Positions 53,092 through 61,642 of a stretch of DNA of 64,000 nt are shown piece after piece. Under the pieces are notes generated by a model. The model was not told where the DNA came from, did no database searches, and saw only the letters and a list, made by a program, of their open reading frames with translations. Both the position numbers and the translations under genes were made by a program. Position 1 is the first letter of the stretch, and each line of letters starts with the position of its first letter. Source of the DNA: an uncultured Alsobacter sp. (GTDB taxonomy: Bacteria; Pseudomonadota; Alphaproteobacteria; Rhizobiales; Beijerinckiaceae); the NCBI RefSeq assembly GCF_945952055.1, contig NZ_CAMFHB010000027.1:24610-88609 (forward strand), written 5' to 3'.

Positions 53092-54029
53092 GGCGTCACT
53101 CCCCGGCGTTGACGGAACAGCAGCAGGTTCACGCCGATCAGGATGATGTTGAAGACGAAGACGAGGATCGCCAGGGCATTCGCCTCGCCGATCCGGAAGT
53201 CGATGAAGCCCAGGCGGTACATGGCGAGGCCCATGGTCTGGGTCGCATTGTTGGGCCCGCCGCCCGTCAGGATCAGAGCGAAGGTGAGCACGTTGACGAA
53301 GTGGATCAGCAGGCGCACCACCGCGATCAGCAGCGGGACGCGCATGAGCGGCAGGGTGATCCGGGTGAAGCGCATCCAGGCGCCAGCGCCGTCGACGCGA
53401 GCCGCCGCGTAGAGTTGCGCGGGAATGGCCTTCAGGCCCGCGAGCAGAACGATCATGGCGAAGGCGCTGTCACGCCAGATGGCGTTCGAGACGAGTGCTG
53501 CCATGGCCAGGGTCGGATCGGCCAGGATCGAGGTGTCTCCCAGGCCGAAAGGTCCGAGCAGCATGCCGGGAAGTCCGGAGTCGGTCGCGTAGATCCACCG
53601 CAAGAGCAGGGATCCGACCAGCATCGAGATGATGTAGGGAATGAGGACAATGGCCCTCAGCCAGACGTTGACCCGCGTGTCCGCTTCCAGCCGCATGGCC
53701 AGCGCCATCCCGAACACGATGGTGAAGCCGAGGGAGGCGAGCGAGAAGACCACGGTGGCGCCGAGCGCCTGCCGTACCATGGGCGAGGTGAGCACCGTCC
53801 AGTAGTTGCCCAGCCCGCGGAACTGCGTCAGCTCGAAGTAATCGACGCGGTAGAGGCTGTAGAACGCGCCGATCGCCATGGGAGCCGCGACGAGGGCGAG
53901 TTCCACCATCACGAGCGGCAGGACGAAAGCCCAGGCGGTGCGCCCCTCCGTGCCGCGAGGCCGGCGGCTGCGCCTGACGCGCCCGCCGTGCATGGTGCCT
54001 GCCGCTGCTGTCGCTTGCTGCGCCGCCAT
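53088..54029 (-). CDS. Sugar ABC transporter permease (MalF type)
   Basis: The ATG at 54029 (GGGGGA upstream) gives 313 residues; a longer frame adds an implausible leader lying over the operator region. There are six helices, with EAA loop QLYAAARVDGAGAWMRFTRITLPLM and a LTGGGPNNAT segment. It is the first gene of the seven-gene leftward operon and is divergent from a small DNA-binding protein gene, across 137 bases that contain a perfect palindrome. Confidence 0.92.
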   Translation of the reverse strand: MAAQQATAAAGTMHGGRVRRSRRPRGTEGRTAWAFVLPLVMVELALVAAPMAIGAFYSLYRVDYFELTQFRGLGNYWTVLTSPMVRQALGATVVFSLASLGFTIVFGMALAMRLEADTRVNVWLRAIVLIPYIISMLVGSLLLRWIYATDSGLPGMLLGPFGLGDTSILADPTLAMAALVSNAIWRDSAFAMIVLLAGLKAIPAQLYAAARVDGAGAWMRFTRITLPLMRVPLLIAVVRLLIHFVNVLTFALILTGGGPNNATQTMGLAMYRLGFIDFRIGEANALAILVFVFNIILIGVNLLLFRQRRGVTP

Positions 54030-54082
54030 TGTTTCCCCCGTGACGATGATCGTGAGCCTCGGCGCGGCGCAGAACAATGACC

Positions 54083-54096
54083 GTTTTGCGCAAAAC
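54083..54096. promoter_or_regulatory. Perfect 14-base palindrome GTTTTGCGCAAAAC, candidate operator
   Basis: It lies 54 bases before the ABC permease start on one side and 71 bases before the small regulator start on the other. The symmetry and central position suggest a binding site for a dimeric HTH protein, possibly the regulator encoded at 54167. Confidence 0.6.
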
Positions 54097-54166
54097 CCTG
54101 TCCTGTTCCATCGCAAACGTCTGGAAATGTTTGATTTTTCGACGTGCGCATGAGCAGAATACGCTC

Positions 54167-54601
54167 ATGAAAAAGACTTCGACGCTCCCCCAGGACGATC
54201 ACGCGCTGGAGATCGAGGACATCACGCCTGCCGAGGTCACGCGGCGGTTGAGCCTGCAGCTGCGCAAGATGATCGGGACGGGGCGGCGATGGTCCTATAG
54301 CGGGGTCGCGCAGGTGACCGGGATCGACGAACGCTCCCTGAAAGCCTATTGCGCTGGGACGGCCTGCCCGAACCTGGCAAAGTTCAAGCGCTTGCTGGTC
54401 GTGCTCGGCCCTGAAATGAGTCGAGACATCGATCGCATGTACGGCTGGATTCCGCGCAACGAGGCCAGTCAGCCTGGATCCGTCGATCTTGCTGGACTGA
54501 GAGCCGAACTGCTCGAGCGACTGAGCCTCATCGACTCCTTGCTGCTGAAGCCGTCGGCTCCCGTGCCTGTGCCGTCTCGGCGTCGTCATCGCCGGCGCTG
54601 A
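54167..54601 (+). CDS. Small XRE-like DNA-binding regulator, copy A
   Basis: The ATG at 54167 gives 144 residues. A lambda-repressor-like fold is suggested by residues 22-95: ITPAEVTRRLSLQLRKMIG, the helix-turn-helix SGVAQVTGIDERSLKAYCAG, then ACPNLAKFKRLLVVLGPEM. The C-terminal tail is Leu-rich then Arg-rich. It is closely similar to the opposite-strand gene at 54528-54995, with which its 3' end overlaps by 74 bases. It is divergent from the sugar ABC/FAD operon and is its best candidate regulator, acting at the 54083 palindrome. The ribosome site is weak. Confidence 0.8.
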   Translation: MKKTSTLPQDDHALEIEDITPAEVTRRLSLQLRKMIGTGRRWSYSGVAQVTGIDERSLKAYCAGTACPNLAKFKRLLVVLGPEMSRDIDRMYGWIPRNEASQPGSVDLAGLRAELLERLSLIDSLLLKPSAPVPVPSRRRHRRR

Positions 54602-54995
54602 CTTCGTTTTGGAGCACCATGTCGAGTGCGCGGATCGTCTGGGCGATCCCGTCGCGCACCGCGCGGATGTCCTCTGTATGGGGCAGGATCGGATTGGAGG
54701 CGCGAGGCTCCCATCCGATCATGATGGCCAGCTCGATGCCCACCTCTGGACCGAGGACGCGGAGCAGCCGCCCGTAACGCGCCAAGTTTGGACAGGCACG
54801 GCCCTCGACATAGGCCTTGAGCGTGCGCGGAGCGATGCCGGTCGCTGCCGATGCTTGCTGGAGGGTCATCCGCTTTCCGGGCCCAATCAATTGCTGGAGC
54901 CGATACGAGAGACGCTCCTGAACCGCTTTCGGCGTGATGTCCCGGATGGGCAACGCACGCCGCAGCGCTCCCGGCCCCTTGCTTCTCGATGTCAT
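54528..54995 (-). CDS. Small XRE-like DNA-binding regulator, copy B
   Basis: The ATG at 54995 gives 155 residues. Residues 19-98 match copy A almost position by position: IRDITPKAVQERLSYRLQQLIG, ASAATGIAPRTLKAYVEG, ACPNLARYGRLLRVLGPEV, then GWEPR. An extra 20 Arg/Pro-rich residues precede the domain. The gene sits in a much longer open frame extending to 59282, which is only the shadow of genes on the other strand. Convergent overlap with its paralogue is unusual. The target is unknown; it lies 59 bases downstream of the AraC gene stop on the same strand. Confidence 0.82.
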   Translation of the reverse strand: MTSRSKGPGALRRALPIRDITPKAVQERLSYRLQQLIGPGKRMTLQQASAATGIAPRTLKAYVEGRACPNLARYGRLLRVLGPEVGIELAIMIGWEPRASNPILPHTEDIRAVRDGIAQTIRALDMVLQNEVSAGDDDAETAQAREPTASAARSR

Positions 54996-55054
54996 CGTGC
55001 GACCCGCAATGGAGACCTTCCCTCGACGAGGCCCTCGGAAGCGGAGCTTCTGGA

Positions 55055-55861
55055 TCAGTCGCCCTTGCCCACGATACCTGCTCCCGCTCGTCGCATGTAG
55101 GCTTGCGGGCTGCAGCCCATCTCCACGCGGAAAGCGTAGATGAACGCCGAGATTGAACCGTAGCCGAGCTCCAGGGCGGTGCCCGTCACGTCCAGTCCGC
55201 CACCGAGCAGCTCGATGGCCTTGAACAGGCGCAGCCGGCGGCGCCAGGAGTTCAGGCTCGTGCCCAGCTCGGCATCGAAACGGCGGGCCAGGGTCCGCTC
55301 CGACATCGCGAGCGAGCGGCCCCATTCGGCCGGACCGGCATGGTCGGCTGGGCGCGCGTAGAGGGCCTCGCACAGGGGCAGCAGGGCGGAGCCGGCCCTC
55401 GGCCACGGCAGCGCCCCCGGCAGGGCGCGTGCGCGCCGCAGCTGGTCGAGGATCAGCGCGGTGACGCGCCCGGCATAGCCGTCGCCGTCCGGGACCTTCT
55501 CGAGGGCGGCGGCCTCGACGATCAGCTCCCTCAGCAGCGGCGAGACGGCGAAGACGGTCGAAAGGCCCGGCAGTCCGGCACCGGCCTCGGTCGCGATCCA
55601 AAGGCTGCGGAACTCCGCCCCCATGAGCGAGCCGACCCGATGGCTGACGCCGGCCGGCAGCCAGAGCGCCTGCTCCGGCGAAATGACGAACGACCTCCCC
55701 TCCACCGTCGCCGTCAGCACCCCCGAGATCGCATAGGCGAGCTGATGCCAGGCGTGCGCATGCTCCGGGAAGGTATGCCGGGGCGGGACGGACTGGACCC
55801 TGACCGTGATCGGCTGCGGCTCGGTCGCGTCGGCCGGTGCGTGGATGGTCTGCCAGGACAT
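55055..55861 (-). CDS. AraC family transcriptional regulator
   Basis: A 268-residue regulator. The N-terminal cupin-like sensor (about 15-100) begins PPRHTFPEHAHAWHQLAYAISGVL. The C-terminal double helix-turn-helix (about 165-262) has WGRSLAMSERTLARRFDAELG and the second-HTH VTGTALELGYGSISAFIYAFR with the family MGCSPQAYMRR ending. It is divergent from the TPR/MFS/amine-oxidase unit; TTTGGC direct repeats 21 bases apart lie between them and suit AraC binding. Confidence 0.93.
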   Translation of the reverse strand: MSWQTIHAPADATEPQPITVRVQSVPPRHTFPEHAHAWHQLAYAISGVLTATVEGRSFVISPEQALWLPAGVSHRVGSLMGAEFRSLWIATEAGAGLPGLSTVFAVSPLLRELIVEAAALEKVPDGDGYAGRVTALILDQLRRARALPGALPWPRAGSALLPLCEALYARPADHAGPAEWGRSLAMSERTLARRFDAELGTSLNSWRRRLRLFKAIELLGGGLDVTGTALELGYGSISAFIYAFRVEMGCSPQAYMRRAGAGIVGKGD

Positions 55862-55872
55862 GGCGTCTCCGC

Positions 55873-55899
55873 TTTGGCAGGAATTCTACGTCATTTGGC
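55873..55899. promoter_or_regulatory. TTTGGC direct repeats, 21-base spacing (candidate AraC site)
   Basis: TTTGGC at 55873-55878 and 55894-55899, start to start 21 bases or two helical turns, in the 112-base divergent region. The spacing is that expected for the two HTH units of AraC proteins. It lies next to the araC start, so autoregulation is also possible. Confidence 0.5.
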
Positions 55900-55973
55900 G
55901 AGCCGTCGAAAGCGCGCGACGCGTCTCCCGTGTAGTGCTCCATGTCATCGCCTCCTCTCCCAGGACAGCTTCC

Positions 55974-57293
55974 ATGGCGCACCAAGACAGCCGCGGCCTG
56001 CCGCTCTCCACCACCTCCGACATTGCCGCAGCGCGCTATCGCGAAGGGGTGGACCTGCTCCTGTCGGCTTGGCCGGGGGCCGCCGAGGTGCTGGATGCGG
56101 CCATCGCGGCCGACCCGGATTTCGCGCTGGCCCATGCGGCGCGGGCCCGGCTTCATGCCATGCGCGCCGAGGCCGCCCAGGCCAAGGCACTGGCCGCGAC
56201 GGCGCAGGAGAAGGTCCTCGCACGGGGCACGGAGCGCGAGCGCAGCCATGTCGCAGCGGTGGCCCTCGCCGTCAACGGCCGTTCCGCCGAGGCGTTGGAC
56301 GCGGCGCTCGCCCATGCAGACACCTGGCCGCGCGACGCCCTGATCCTGTCCCTGCCGCTCGGTGCCTTCGGTCTTTTCGCCTTTTCGGGCATGGCGGACC
56401 ACGACCAGGCCCGCGTCGACCTCTGCGAGCGTCATGCCGGGCACTACGAGGCGGACGACTGGTGGTTCCAGACCTACCTCGGCTGGTCCCACGCCGAGAA
56501 CGGCAACGTGGTCCATGGCCGGGCCCTGGCCGAGCGCGGCTTCGGCCTGCGCCGGCAGAACGCCAACGCGGCCCATGCCGTGTCGCACGCGATGTACGAA
56601 GGCGGAGCGGCAGGCGAGGCCGAGGCCCTGATCGAAGACTGGCTGCCGGGCTACGACCGCTCGGGGATCCTGCACGGTCACATCGCCTGGCACTCGGCGC
56701 TCGGCGCCCTGGAGCGCGGCGACGCGGAGCGGGCTCTGGCGATCTACGCGGCGAAAATCCAACCCTCCGCGACGCTGGGCATGCCGGTCAACGTGGTCAG
56801 CGACACCGCCTCGTTCCTGTGGCGCCTCGGCGCCTACGGCCACACCGTTCCAGCCCGCCTCTGGGAGGAGGCACGCGCCTATTCCGGCAGGTACTTCCAA
56901 TCGGCCGGCTTCGCCTTCGCGGACGTGCACATGGCGATCCTGGCCGCCGCCGGGGATGACGGTGCTGCCGTCGAGCAGCGAGCCGAGGCGCTCATGGCGC
57001 TGGTCGAGCGCGGGGCGCTGCCCGCAGGGCCCGTCGTCCCCGCCGTCTGCCGCGCCGCGCTGGCGTTCGCCCGGGAGGACTACGCGGGCTGCGTGAGGCT
57101 GCTGGAGCCGGCAGCGCACGAGGTCGTGCGCATCGGCGGCAGCGGCGCTCAGCGCGAGATGGTCGAGGACATGCTCCTGCTCTCGCTGATGCGCAGCGGC
57201 GAGGTGGCCAAGGCGCATGCGCTGCTCGACCGCCGCCTGCACCGCCGGCCGTCCGGTCGCGACGCGCGTTGGCGCGCCCAGCTCGCCGCCTGA
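55974..57293 (+). CDS. TPR-repeat protein
   Basis: The ATG at 55974 (AGGACAG upstream) gives 439 residues, nearly all helical. TPR-type pairs are visible, such as AEVLDAAIAADPDFALAHAA near 45-65, and Ala/Leu/Trp-rich helices run to the end. No catalytic motif, signal or membrane segment is seen. The family matches proteins called tetratricopeptide repeat protein 38-like, sometimes paired with transporters. It is first in the AraC-divergent unit, nine bases before the MFS gene. Role unknown; a scaffold or regulator of the transporter or oxidase is conceivable. Confidence 0.85.
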   Translation: MAHQDSRGLPLSTTSDIAAARYREGVDLLLSAWPGAAEVLDAAIAADPDFALAHAARARLHAMRAEAAQAKALAATAQEKVLARGTERERSHVAAVALAVNGRSAEALDAALAHADTWPRDALILSLPLGAFGLFAFSGMADHDQARVDLCERHAGHYEADDWWFQTYLGWSHAENGNVVHGRALAERGFGLRRQNANAAHAVSHAMYEGGAAGEAEALIEDWLPGYDRSGILHGHIAWHSALGALERGDAERALAIYAAKIQPSATLGMPVNVVSDTASFLWRLGAYGHTVPARLWEEARAYSGRYFQSAGFAFADVHMAILAAAGDDGAAVEQRAEALMALVERGALPAGPVVPAVCRAALAFAREDYAGCVRLLEPAAHEVVRIGGSGAQREMVEDMLLLSLMRSGEVAKAHALLDRRLHRRPSGRDARWRAQLAA

Positions 57294-57302
57294 GGCCGTC
57301 CG

Positions 57303-58532
57303 ATGTCCGACACGAGCCTCTCCGCCACGAGCGGGATCGCGCCTTCCACCCGCTCGGGCCAAGCCGACGTGCTGCGGCTCTCCGTGGCCCAGGCGCTCGC
57401 GGGAGCGAACTCCGCCGTGGTCTACGCCACGGGTGCGATCGTCGGGGCCATGCTCGCGCCCAGCAAGGCTTTGGCCACGCTGCCCATCTCGATCTTCGTG
57501 GTGGGCATGGCGACCTGCACCCTGCCGGCCGGCGCCCTGGCCCGGCGGCATGGGCGCCGGGTCGTCTTCCTCGCCGGCACGGGATGTGGCGTGCTGACCG
57601 GCCTGCTGGCGTCCCTCGCCATCCTGCTCGGATCCTTTGCGCTCTTCTGCCTGGCGACGTTTTTCGGCGGCGCCTACGCCGCCGTGGTGCTGTCGTTCCG
57701 CTTCGCGGCGGCCGACTGCGTGGCGCAGGCCCGCAAGCCCCGCGCCCTCTCCGCCGTGATGGCCGGCGGGGTCTTCGCGGGGGTGCTCGGCCCGCAGCTC
57801 GTCACGCACACGATGAACCTGTGGCAGCCCTATCTCTTCGCCGCGACCTTCCTGGCGCAGGCTGCCGTCGCGGCGATCTCCGCGCTCGTGCTGGCCGGCG
57901 TGCACGTGCCGATGCCGACCGCGGCGGAACTGGCCGGTGGCCGGGCGCTCTCGCAGATCGTCCGGCAGCCGCGCTTCGTCACCGCCGTGATCTGCGGGGT
58001 CGTCTCCTACACGCTGATGAACTTCATCATGACGGCGGCGCCACTGGCCATGCGGCTCTGCGGCCTGTCGCAGGAATCGGCCAATACCGGCCTGCAGTGG
58101 CACATCGTGGCCATGTACGGACCAGGCTTCTTCACGGGCCGGCTGATCACCCGCTTCGGAGCCAACTGCGTCGTGGCCGCAGGCCTCGGCCTGACGGCGC
58201 TCGCCGCGGCGATCGGGCTCACGGGGATCGACGTCACCCACTTCTGGCTGACGCTGATCCTCCTGGGGCTTGGCTGGAACTTCGGCTTCACCGGAGCCTC
58301 CGCCATGGTGCTGGAGTGCCATCGGCCCGAGGAGCGCACCCGCGTCCAGTCGCTCAATGACTTCCTTGTTTTCGGGACGATGGCCGTGGGATCGTTCTCG
58401 TCCGGCGGACTGCTGACGGCGTATGGCTGGGACGTCGTGCTTCGCCTGTCGTTCCTGCCGCTCGTGGTCGCCGTGATCGCCCTTGCAACCTCCGCCTTGC
58501 GCACCCCGGTGGCAAACGGTCCGAGAGACTAG
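57303..58532 (+). CDS. MFS transporter
   Basis: A 409-residue major facilitator with about 12 membrane helices in two sets of six. The first interhelical loop reads ARRHGRRVVF, the family's G-x-x-x-D/R-R-x-G-R-R-type motif. Drug or metabolite export is the common function for this length; the substrate is unknown. It lies between the TPR protein and an FAD amine-oxidase-like gene, all in one direction. Confidence 0.9.
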   Translation: MSDTSLSATSGIAPSTRSGQADVLRLSVAQALAGANSAVVYATGAIVGAMLAPSKALATLPISIFVVGMATCTLPAGALARRHGRRVVFLAGTGCGVLTGLLASLAILLGSFALFCLATFFGGAYAAVVLSFRFAAADCVAQARKPRALSAVMAGGVFAGVLGPQLVTHTMNLWQPYLFAATFLAQAAVAAISALVLAGVHVPMPTAAELAGGRALSQIVRQPRFVTAVICGVVSYTLMNFIMTAAPLAMRLCGLSQESANTGLQWHIVAMYGPGFFTGRLITRFGANCVVAAGLGLTALAAAIGLTGIDVTHFWLTLILLGLGWNFGFTGASAMVLECHRPEERTRVQSLNDFLVFGTMAVGSFSSGGLLTAYGWDVVLRLSFLPLVVAVIALATSALRTPVANGPRD

Positions 58533-58550
58533 AGGCCCAAAGGAGAGGTC

Positions 58551-59708
58551 GTGCGCACCGGAGCCACCGCCAACCCTGTCCTGATCATCGGCGGCGGCCT
58601 CGCCGGTTTGGTGGCGGCGCGTCTCCTCCACACGGCTGGGCTTGCCTTCGAGCTCCTGGAAGCGCGCGGCCGATTGGGCGGACGCATCCTGTCCGCGGAT
58701 GCGTCCGGCGAGGTCTCGACCGACGGCTTCGACCTCGGCCCCTCCTGGTTCTGGCCCGGCATGCAGCCCGGGATGGCGGCCCTCGTCGAGGAGCTCGGGC
58801 TGCCCTGCTTCGCCCAGAACAGCGCAGGCGGCGTGGTCATCCAGCGCCATCCGCGCGAGGCACCGCAGCGCTACGACGGCCTGAGCCAGGAACCTGCTTC
58901 CATGAGGATCGCGGGCGGCACCGGAGCCCTGGTCGCGGCGCTTGCATCCGGCCTGCCCGCCTCCTGTGTCCACCTCCACGCGAAGGTGACGGGGATCGAG
59001 CTCGTCGACAACGCGATCGAGGTCAGCCTTGCAGGCCCGACCGGGCCGGAGCGCCGCCTGCGGGGCTCTCACGGACTGCTCGCCCTGCCGCCGCGGCTGA
59101 TCGAGGCGACCATCCCTTTCGCCCCGGCCCTGGACCCGGCCATGGCGCGCCGCTGGCGCGCGACGCCGACCTGGATGGCGCCGCACGCGAAGATCTTCGC
59201 CATCTATGACCGCCCCTTCTGGCGCGAGGCCGGGCTGTCGGGCTCGGCGCAGAGCACGGTGGGCCCGCTGGTGGAAGTCCACGACGCGACCACGGCGTCC
59301 GGAAAAGCCGCCCTGTTCGGGTTCGTCGGCGTTCCGGCGGACGCGCGACTCTCAGCCGGACAGGACGCCCTCGTGGCGGCCTGCGTGAGGCAGCTCGCGA
59401 GCCTGTTCGGGCCCGACGCCGCCAGGCCGGTCGCGACGCTGTTCAAGGACTGGGCTGCCGACCCGTTCACGGCCACCGTCGACGACCGGGCTGCCGGTGG
59501 TCATCCCAGCCCCGACCGGCGTCCCTGGGTGACGGGGGCATGGGAAGGGCGAATCTCCTTGATGGGCAGCGAGACCAGCATCACGGACCCCGGCTACCTC
59601 GCAGGGGCCGTCGAGGCGGCGCAACGCGCCGTATCCGACCTCATGAGCGGTGCGGGCGCTCGAACCCAGGGCGCTCCCAAGCATCCACTCTCGACCGGGG
59701 CAAGGTAG
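58551..59708 (+). CDS. FAD-dependent amine oxidase-like flavoprotein
   Basis: A 385-residue protein starting at GTG with AAAGGAGAGGTC upstream. The FAD motif VLIIGGGLAGLVAARLL is followed by LLEARGRLGGRI, the monoamine-oxidase/phytoene-desaturase pattern. The C-terminal GSETSITDPGYLAGAVEAAQRAVSDL closes the FAD site. It is shorter than typical MAOs (about 450), with a reduced substrate domain. It is third in the AraC-linked unit. The amine or other substrate cannot be told. Confidence 0.9.
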   Translation: MRTGATANPVLIIGGGLAGLVAARLLHTAGLAFELLEARGRLGGRILSADASGEVSTDGFDLGPSWFWPGMQPGMAALVEELGLPCFAQNSAGGVVIQRHPREAPQRYDGLSQEPASMRIAGGTGALVAALASGLPASCVHLHAKVTGIELVDNAIEVSLAGPTGPERRLRGSHGLLALPPRLIEATIPFAPALDPAMARRWRATPTWMAPHAKIFAIYDRPFWREAGLSGSAQSTVGPLVEVHDATTASGKAALFGFVGVPADARLSAGQDALVAACVRQLASLFGPDAARPVATLFKDWAADPFTATVDDRAAGGHPSPDRRPWVTGAWEGRISLMGSETSITDPGYLAGAVEAAQRAVSDLMSGAGARTQGAPKHPLSTGAR

Positions 59709-59887
59709 GACAATCACGGCGGTGAGATCGACGCACCGTGCCGTGCAGGCGACGAAGCATGGTACGCTCCATTCGGTCGAGCTGCTGCGCCATACCTCCT
59801 GCGCAACAGACTCTACGGTCTAAGCCCGTCACCGCCGCCTCCGCATAGGAGCGCGAGCAATGCCGGCAACACTCATCGGGGGACGTC

Positions 59888-60283
59888 ATGCGCGAAGCGA
59901 GCTGCAGTTGCGGGCATCTGAAGGCTGTCTGTGAAGGCGATCCCGTGATGGTGTCGCTGTGCCATTGCCTGTCGTGCCAGCGCAGGACGGGCAGCGCCTT
60001 CAGCGTGCAGGCCTGGTTTCCGCAGGACCGCGTCACGGCGGCGGGCGACGCCACCGTCCATTCGCGCCAGGGCGAAAGCGGGGGATCGGTGCATTTCTGG
60101 TTCTGCCCGTCCTGCGGCGGCACCGTGTTCTGGCAGGCCGACACGGCGCCGGGCATGACCGCCGTCGCGGTGGGCTGCTTCGCCGATCCGTCTTTCCCCG
60201 GTCCCCTGCGCTCGATCTGGGAGCGCCGGCAGCACCGCTGGACCGACGCCCTGCGGTCGAGCATCGCGACACATCAGGACTGA
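59888..60283 (+). CDS. GFA family (glutathione-dependent formaldehyde-activating-like) zinc protein
   Basis: A 131-residue protein with the GFA fold. Zinc-type cysteines are in CSCGHLKAVCEG, LCHCLSCQRRTGSAF and FCPSCGGTVFW. Despite the name, most members have no proven formaldehyde role. The 179-base gap before it holds no gene. It precedes the ArsR-AHSA1 unit and has a second GFA paralogue 0.9 kb downstream. Confidence 0.9.
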   Translation: MREASCSCGHLKAVCEGDPVMVSLCHCLSCQRRTGSAFSVQAWFPQDRVTAAGDATVHSRQGESGGSVHFWFCPSCGGTVFWQADTAPGMTAVAVGCFADPSFPGPLRSIWERRQHRWTDALRSSIATHQD

Positions 60284-60330
60284 GCCCTGTCGCCCATCGG
60301 AGAGATCGGTGAGCATCAATTCCAGTAGTG

Positions 60331-60365
60331 TTGACTCATCAATTAGCTTCCACTAATTATTTTTT
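60331..60365 (+). promoter_or_regulatory. Promoter TTGACT-N17-TAATTA with overlapping dyad, leaderless start
   Basis: TTGACT (60331-60336), a 17-base spacer and TAATTA (60354-60359) form a near-consensus sigma-70 promoter. AATTAG-N6-CTAATT (60341-60358) is a perfect dyad lying on spacer and -10, ideal for an ArsR repressor. Only six bases separate the -10 from the ATG at 60366, so transcription should begin at or next to the start codon. Confidence 0.75.
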
Positions 60366-60695
60366 ATGCTCAGCACGGCACCGCTCGATACCTTGATCCA
60401 GGCCCTCGCCGTTCCCACTCGGCGCGTGATCCTCGAGCGGATCATCACGTCGGGCGAGATCACGGTGGTGGATCTCACGCGTGGGAGCGGTGTCACGCAG
60501 GGGGCGGTGTCCCAGCACCTGAAATCGCTGAAGCAGGCAGGCCTGGTGACCGAGCGGCCCGAGGGCCGAAACGTCTACTACCGGGCGCGGCCGGAAGGTC
60601 TCGCCCCCCTCGCCGACTGGATGAGCCACTACGACGCGTTCTGGCGTGACCGCTTCAGCGACCTGCGCTCCGTCCTCAAGGAGATTGACCCATGA
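60366..60695 (+). CDS. ArsR family regulator (AHSA1-associated)
   Basis: A 109-residue winged-helix repressor. Residues 6-90 include APLDTLIQALAVPTRRVIL, the recognition helix GVTQGAVSQHLKSLKQAGLV and the wing RPEGRNVYYRARPEGL. There is no metal-binding Cys pair, so it is not a metal sensor of the ArsR kind. This ArsR type is typically fused in operon with an AHSA1/SRPBCC protein, as here (ATGA overlap). The start has no ribosome site and lies six bases after a -10 box, predicting leaderless translation. Confidence 0.93.
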   Translation: MLSTAPLDTLIQALAVPTRRVILERIITSGEITVVDLTRGSGVTQGAVSQHLKSLKQAGLVTERPEGRNVYYRARPEGLAPLADWMSHYDAFWRDRFSDLRSVLKEIDP

Positions 60696-61165
60696 CAGCA
60701 ACAGCCACCGGCGCTCCCGCGACCGCCATCCGGGACATCGTCGTCGAGGAGGTGTTTCCGCATTCGCCTGAGACGATCTGGCGCGCGCTGACCTCGGGCG
60801 AACTGATCGGCCGCTGGCTGATGGCGCCGACCGGCTTCGCGCCCCTGCCCGGCACGCGCTTCACCTTCCAGACCAAGGCGGGTGGATCCTGGGACGGCGT
60901 CATCCACTGCCAGGTGCTGGAGGTCGTCGCCAACGAGCGCTTCGTCTACAGCTGGAAGGGAGGTCACGCCGACAACGTCGGCTACGGCTCGCCGCTGGAC
61001 ACCACGGTGACGTGGACGCTGACACGAACCGGCGAGGGCACCCGGGTGCGCCTCGTCCATGCCGGCTTCGCCGTGCCGCGCAACCAGTCTGCGCTCGATG
61101 TCATGGGCAACGGCTGGAAAACGGTGGTGCCACGCCTTGGCTCGGTCGCGTCCGAGCAGAAATGA
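60692..61165 (+). CDS. SRPBCC/AHSA1 domain protein
   Basis: A 157-residue START-like fold protein: EEVFPHSPETIWRALTSGELIGRWLM, then FTFQTKAGGSWDGVIHCQVLEV and a TVTWTLTRTGEGTRVRLVHAGF block. The cavity binds small hydrophobic ligands; no enzymatic residues are fixed in the family. It overlaps the ArsR stop by four bases. The pair is a common alphaproteobacterial module, in which the regulator controls the AHSA1 protein; the inducing ligand is unknown. Confidence 0.92.
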   Translation: MTATATGAPATAIRDIVVEEVFPHSPETIWRALTSGELIGRWLMAPTGFAPLPGTRFTFQTKAGGSWDGVIHCQVLEVVANERFVYSWKGGHADNVGYGSPLDTTVTWTLTRTGEGTRVRLVHAGFAVPRNQSALDVMGNGWKTVVPRLGSVASEQK

Positions 61166-61179
61166 CAGGGGCACGCGCC

Positions 61180-61596
61180 ATGGCCAATCCCTTTACCGGC
61201 GGCTGCGCCTGCGGGGCCATCCGCTACAGCATAGCCGCCGAACCCGTGTTCATGAACCATTGCCAGTGCCGGGACTGCCAGCGCGCGAGCGGCTCGGGGC
61301 ACGGCTCATACCTGACCTTCAGCCGGCGCCAAGCCGTCACCCTCTCGGGTGGCGCGACGCTGCGGGAGGTGGTCTGCGACAGCGGAAGCACCAAGTCGAA
61401 CGCCTTCTGCTCCACCTGCGGCTCGCCGGTCTATCTGACGTTCTCGGCGATGCCCGATCTGTTCACGATTCACGCCGCAAGTCTGGACGAGCCTAGCCGC
61501 TTCAGGCCGCAGGTCATCACCTACACGGGGCGCGGCCAGCCCTGGGATCGGATCGATCCGTCCCTCCCCTCATTCGAGAGGATGCCACCGTCTTGA
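61180..61596 (+). CDS. GFA family zinc protein, second copy
   Basis: The ATG at 61180 (AGGGG upstream) gives 138 residues. An ATG at 61162 that overlaps the AHSA1 stop is an alternative. Cysteine motifs are GGCACGAIRY, HCQCRDCQRASG and FCSTCGSPVY, as in GFA proteins. It differs from the first copy in most other positions, so the two are old paralogues. It lies close behind the ArsR-AHSA1 pair and is probably co-transcribed. Confidence 0.9.
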   Translation: MANPFTGGCACGAIRYSIAAEPVFMNHCQCRDCQRASGSGHGSYLTFSRRQAVTLSGGATLREVVCDSGSTKSNAFCSTCGSPVYLTFSAMPDLFTIHAASLDEPSRFRPQVITYTGRGQPWDRIDPSLPSFERMPPS

Positions 61597-61642
61597 TCGC
61601 ACTTGGCGGAGGCCCGGCCTTCGCGGCGTCGAAGGCCCGGCC

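Noticed and set aside
54528..59282. A 1584-codon open frame on the minus strand
   Set aside because: Only its first-strand end (54528-54995) encodes a recognisable protein. The rest lies opposite clear AraC, TPR, MFS and FAD genes, is Arg/Gly/His-rich and has no domain; it is open because of GC-biased third positions.
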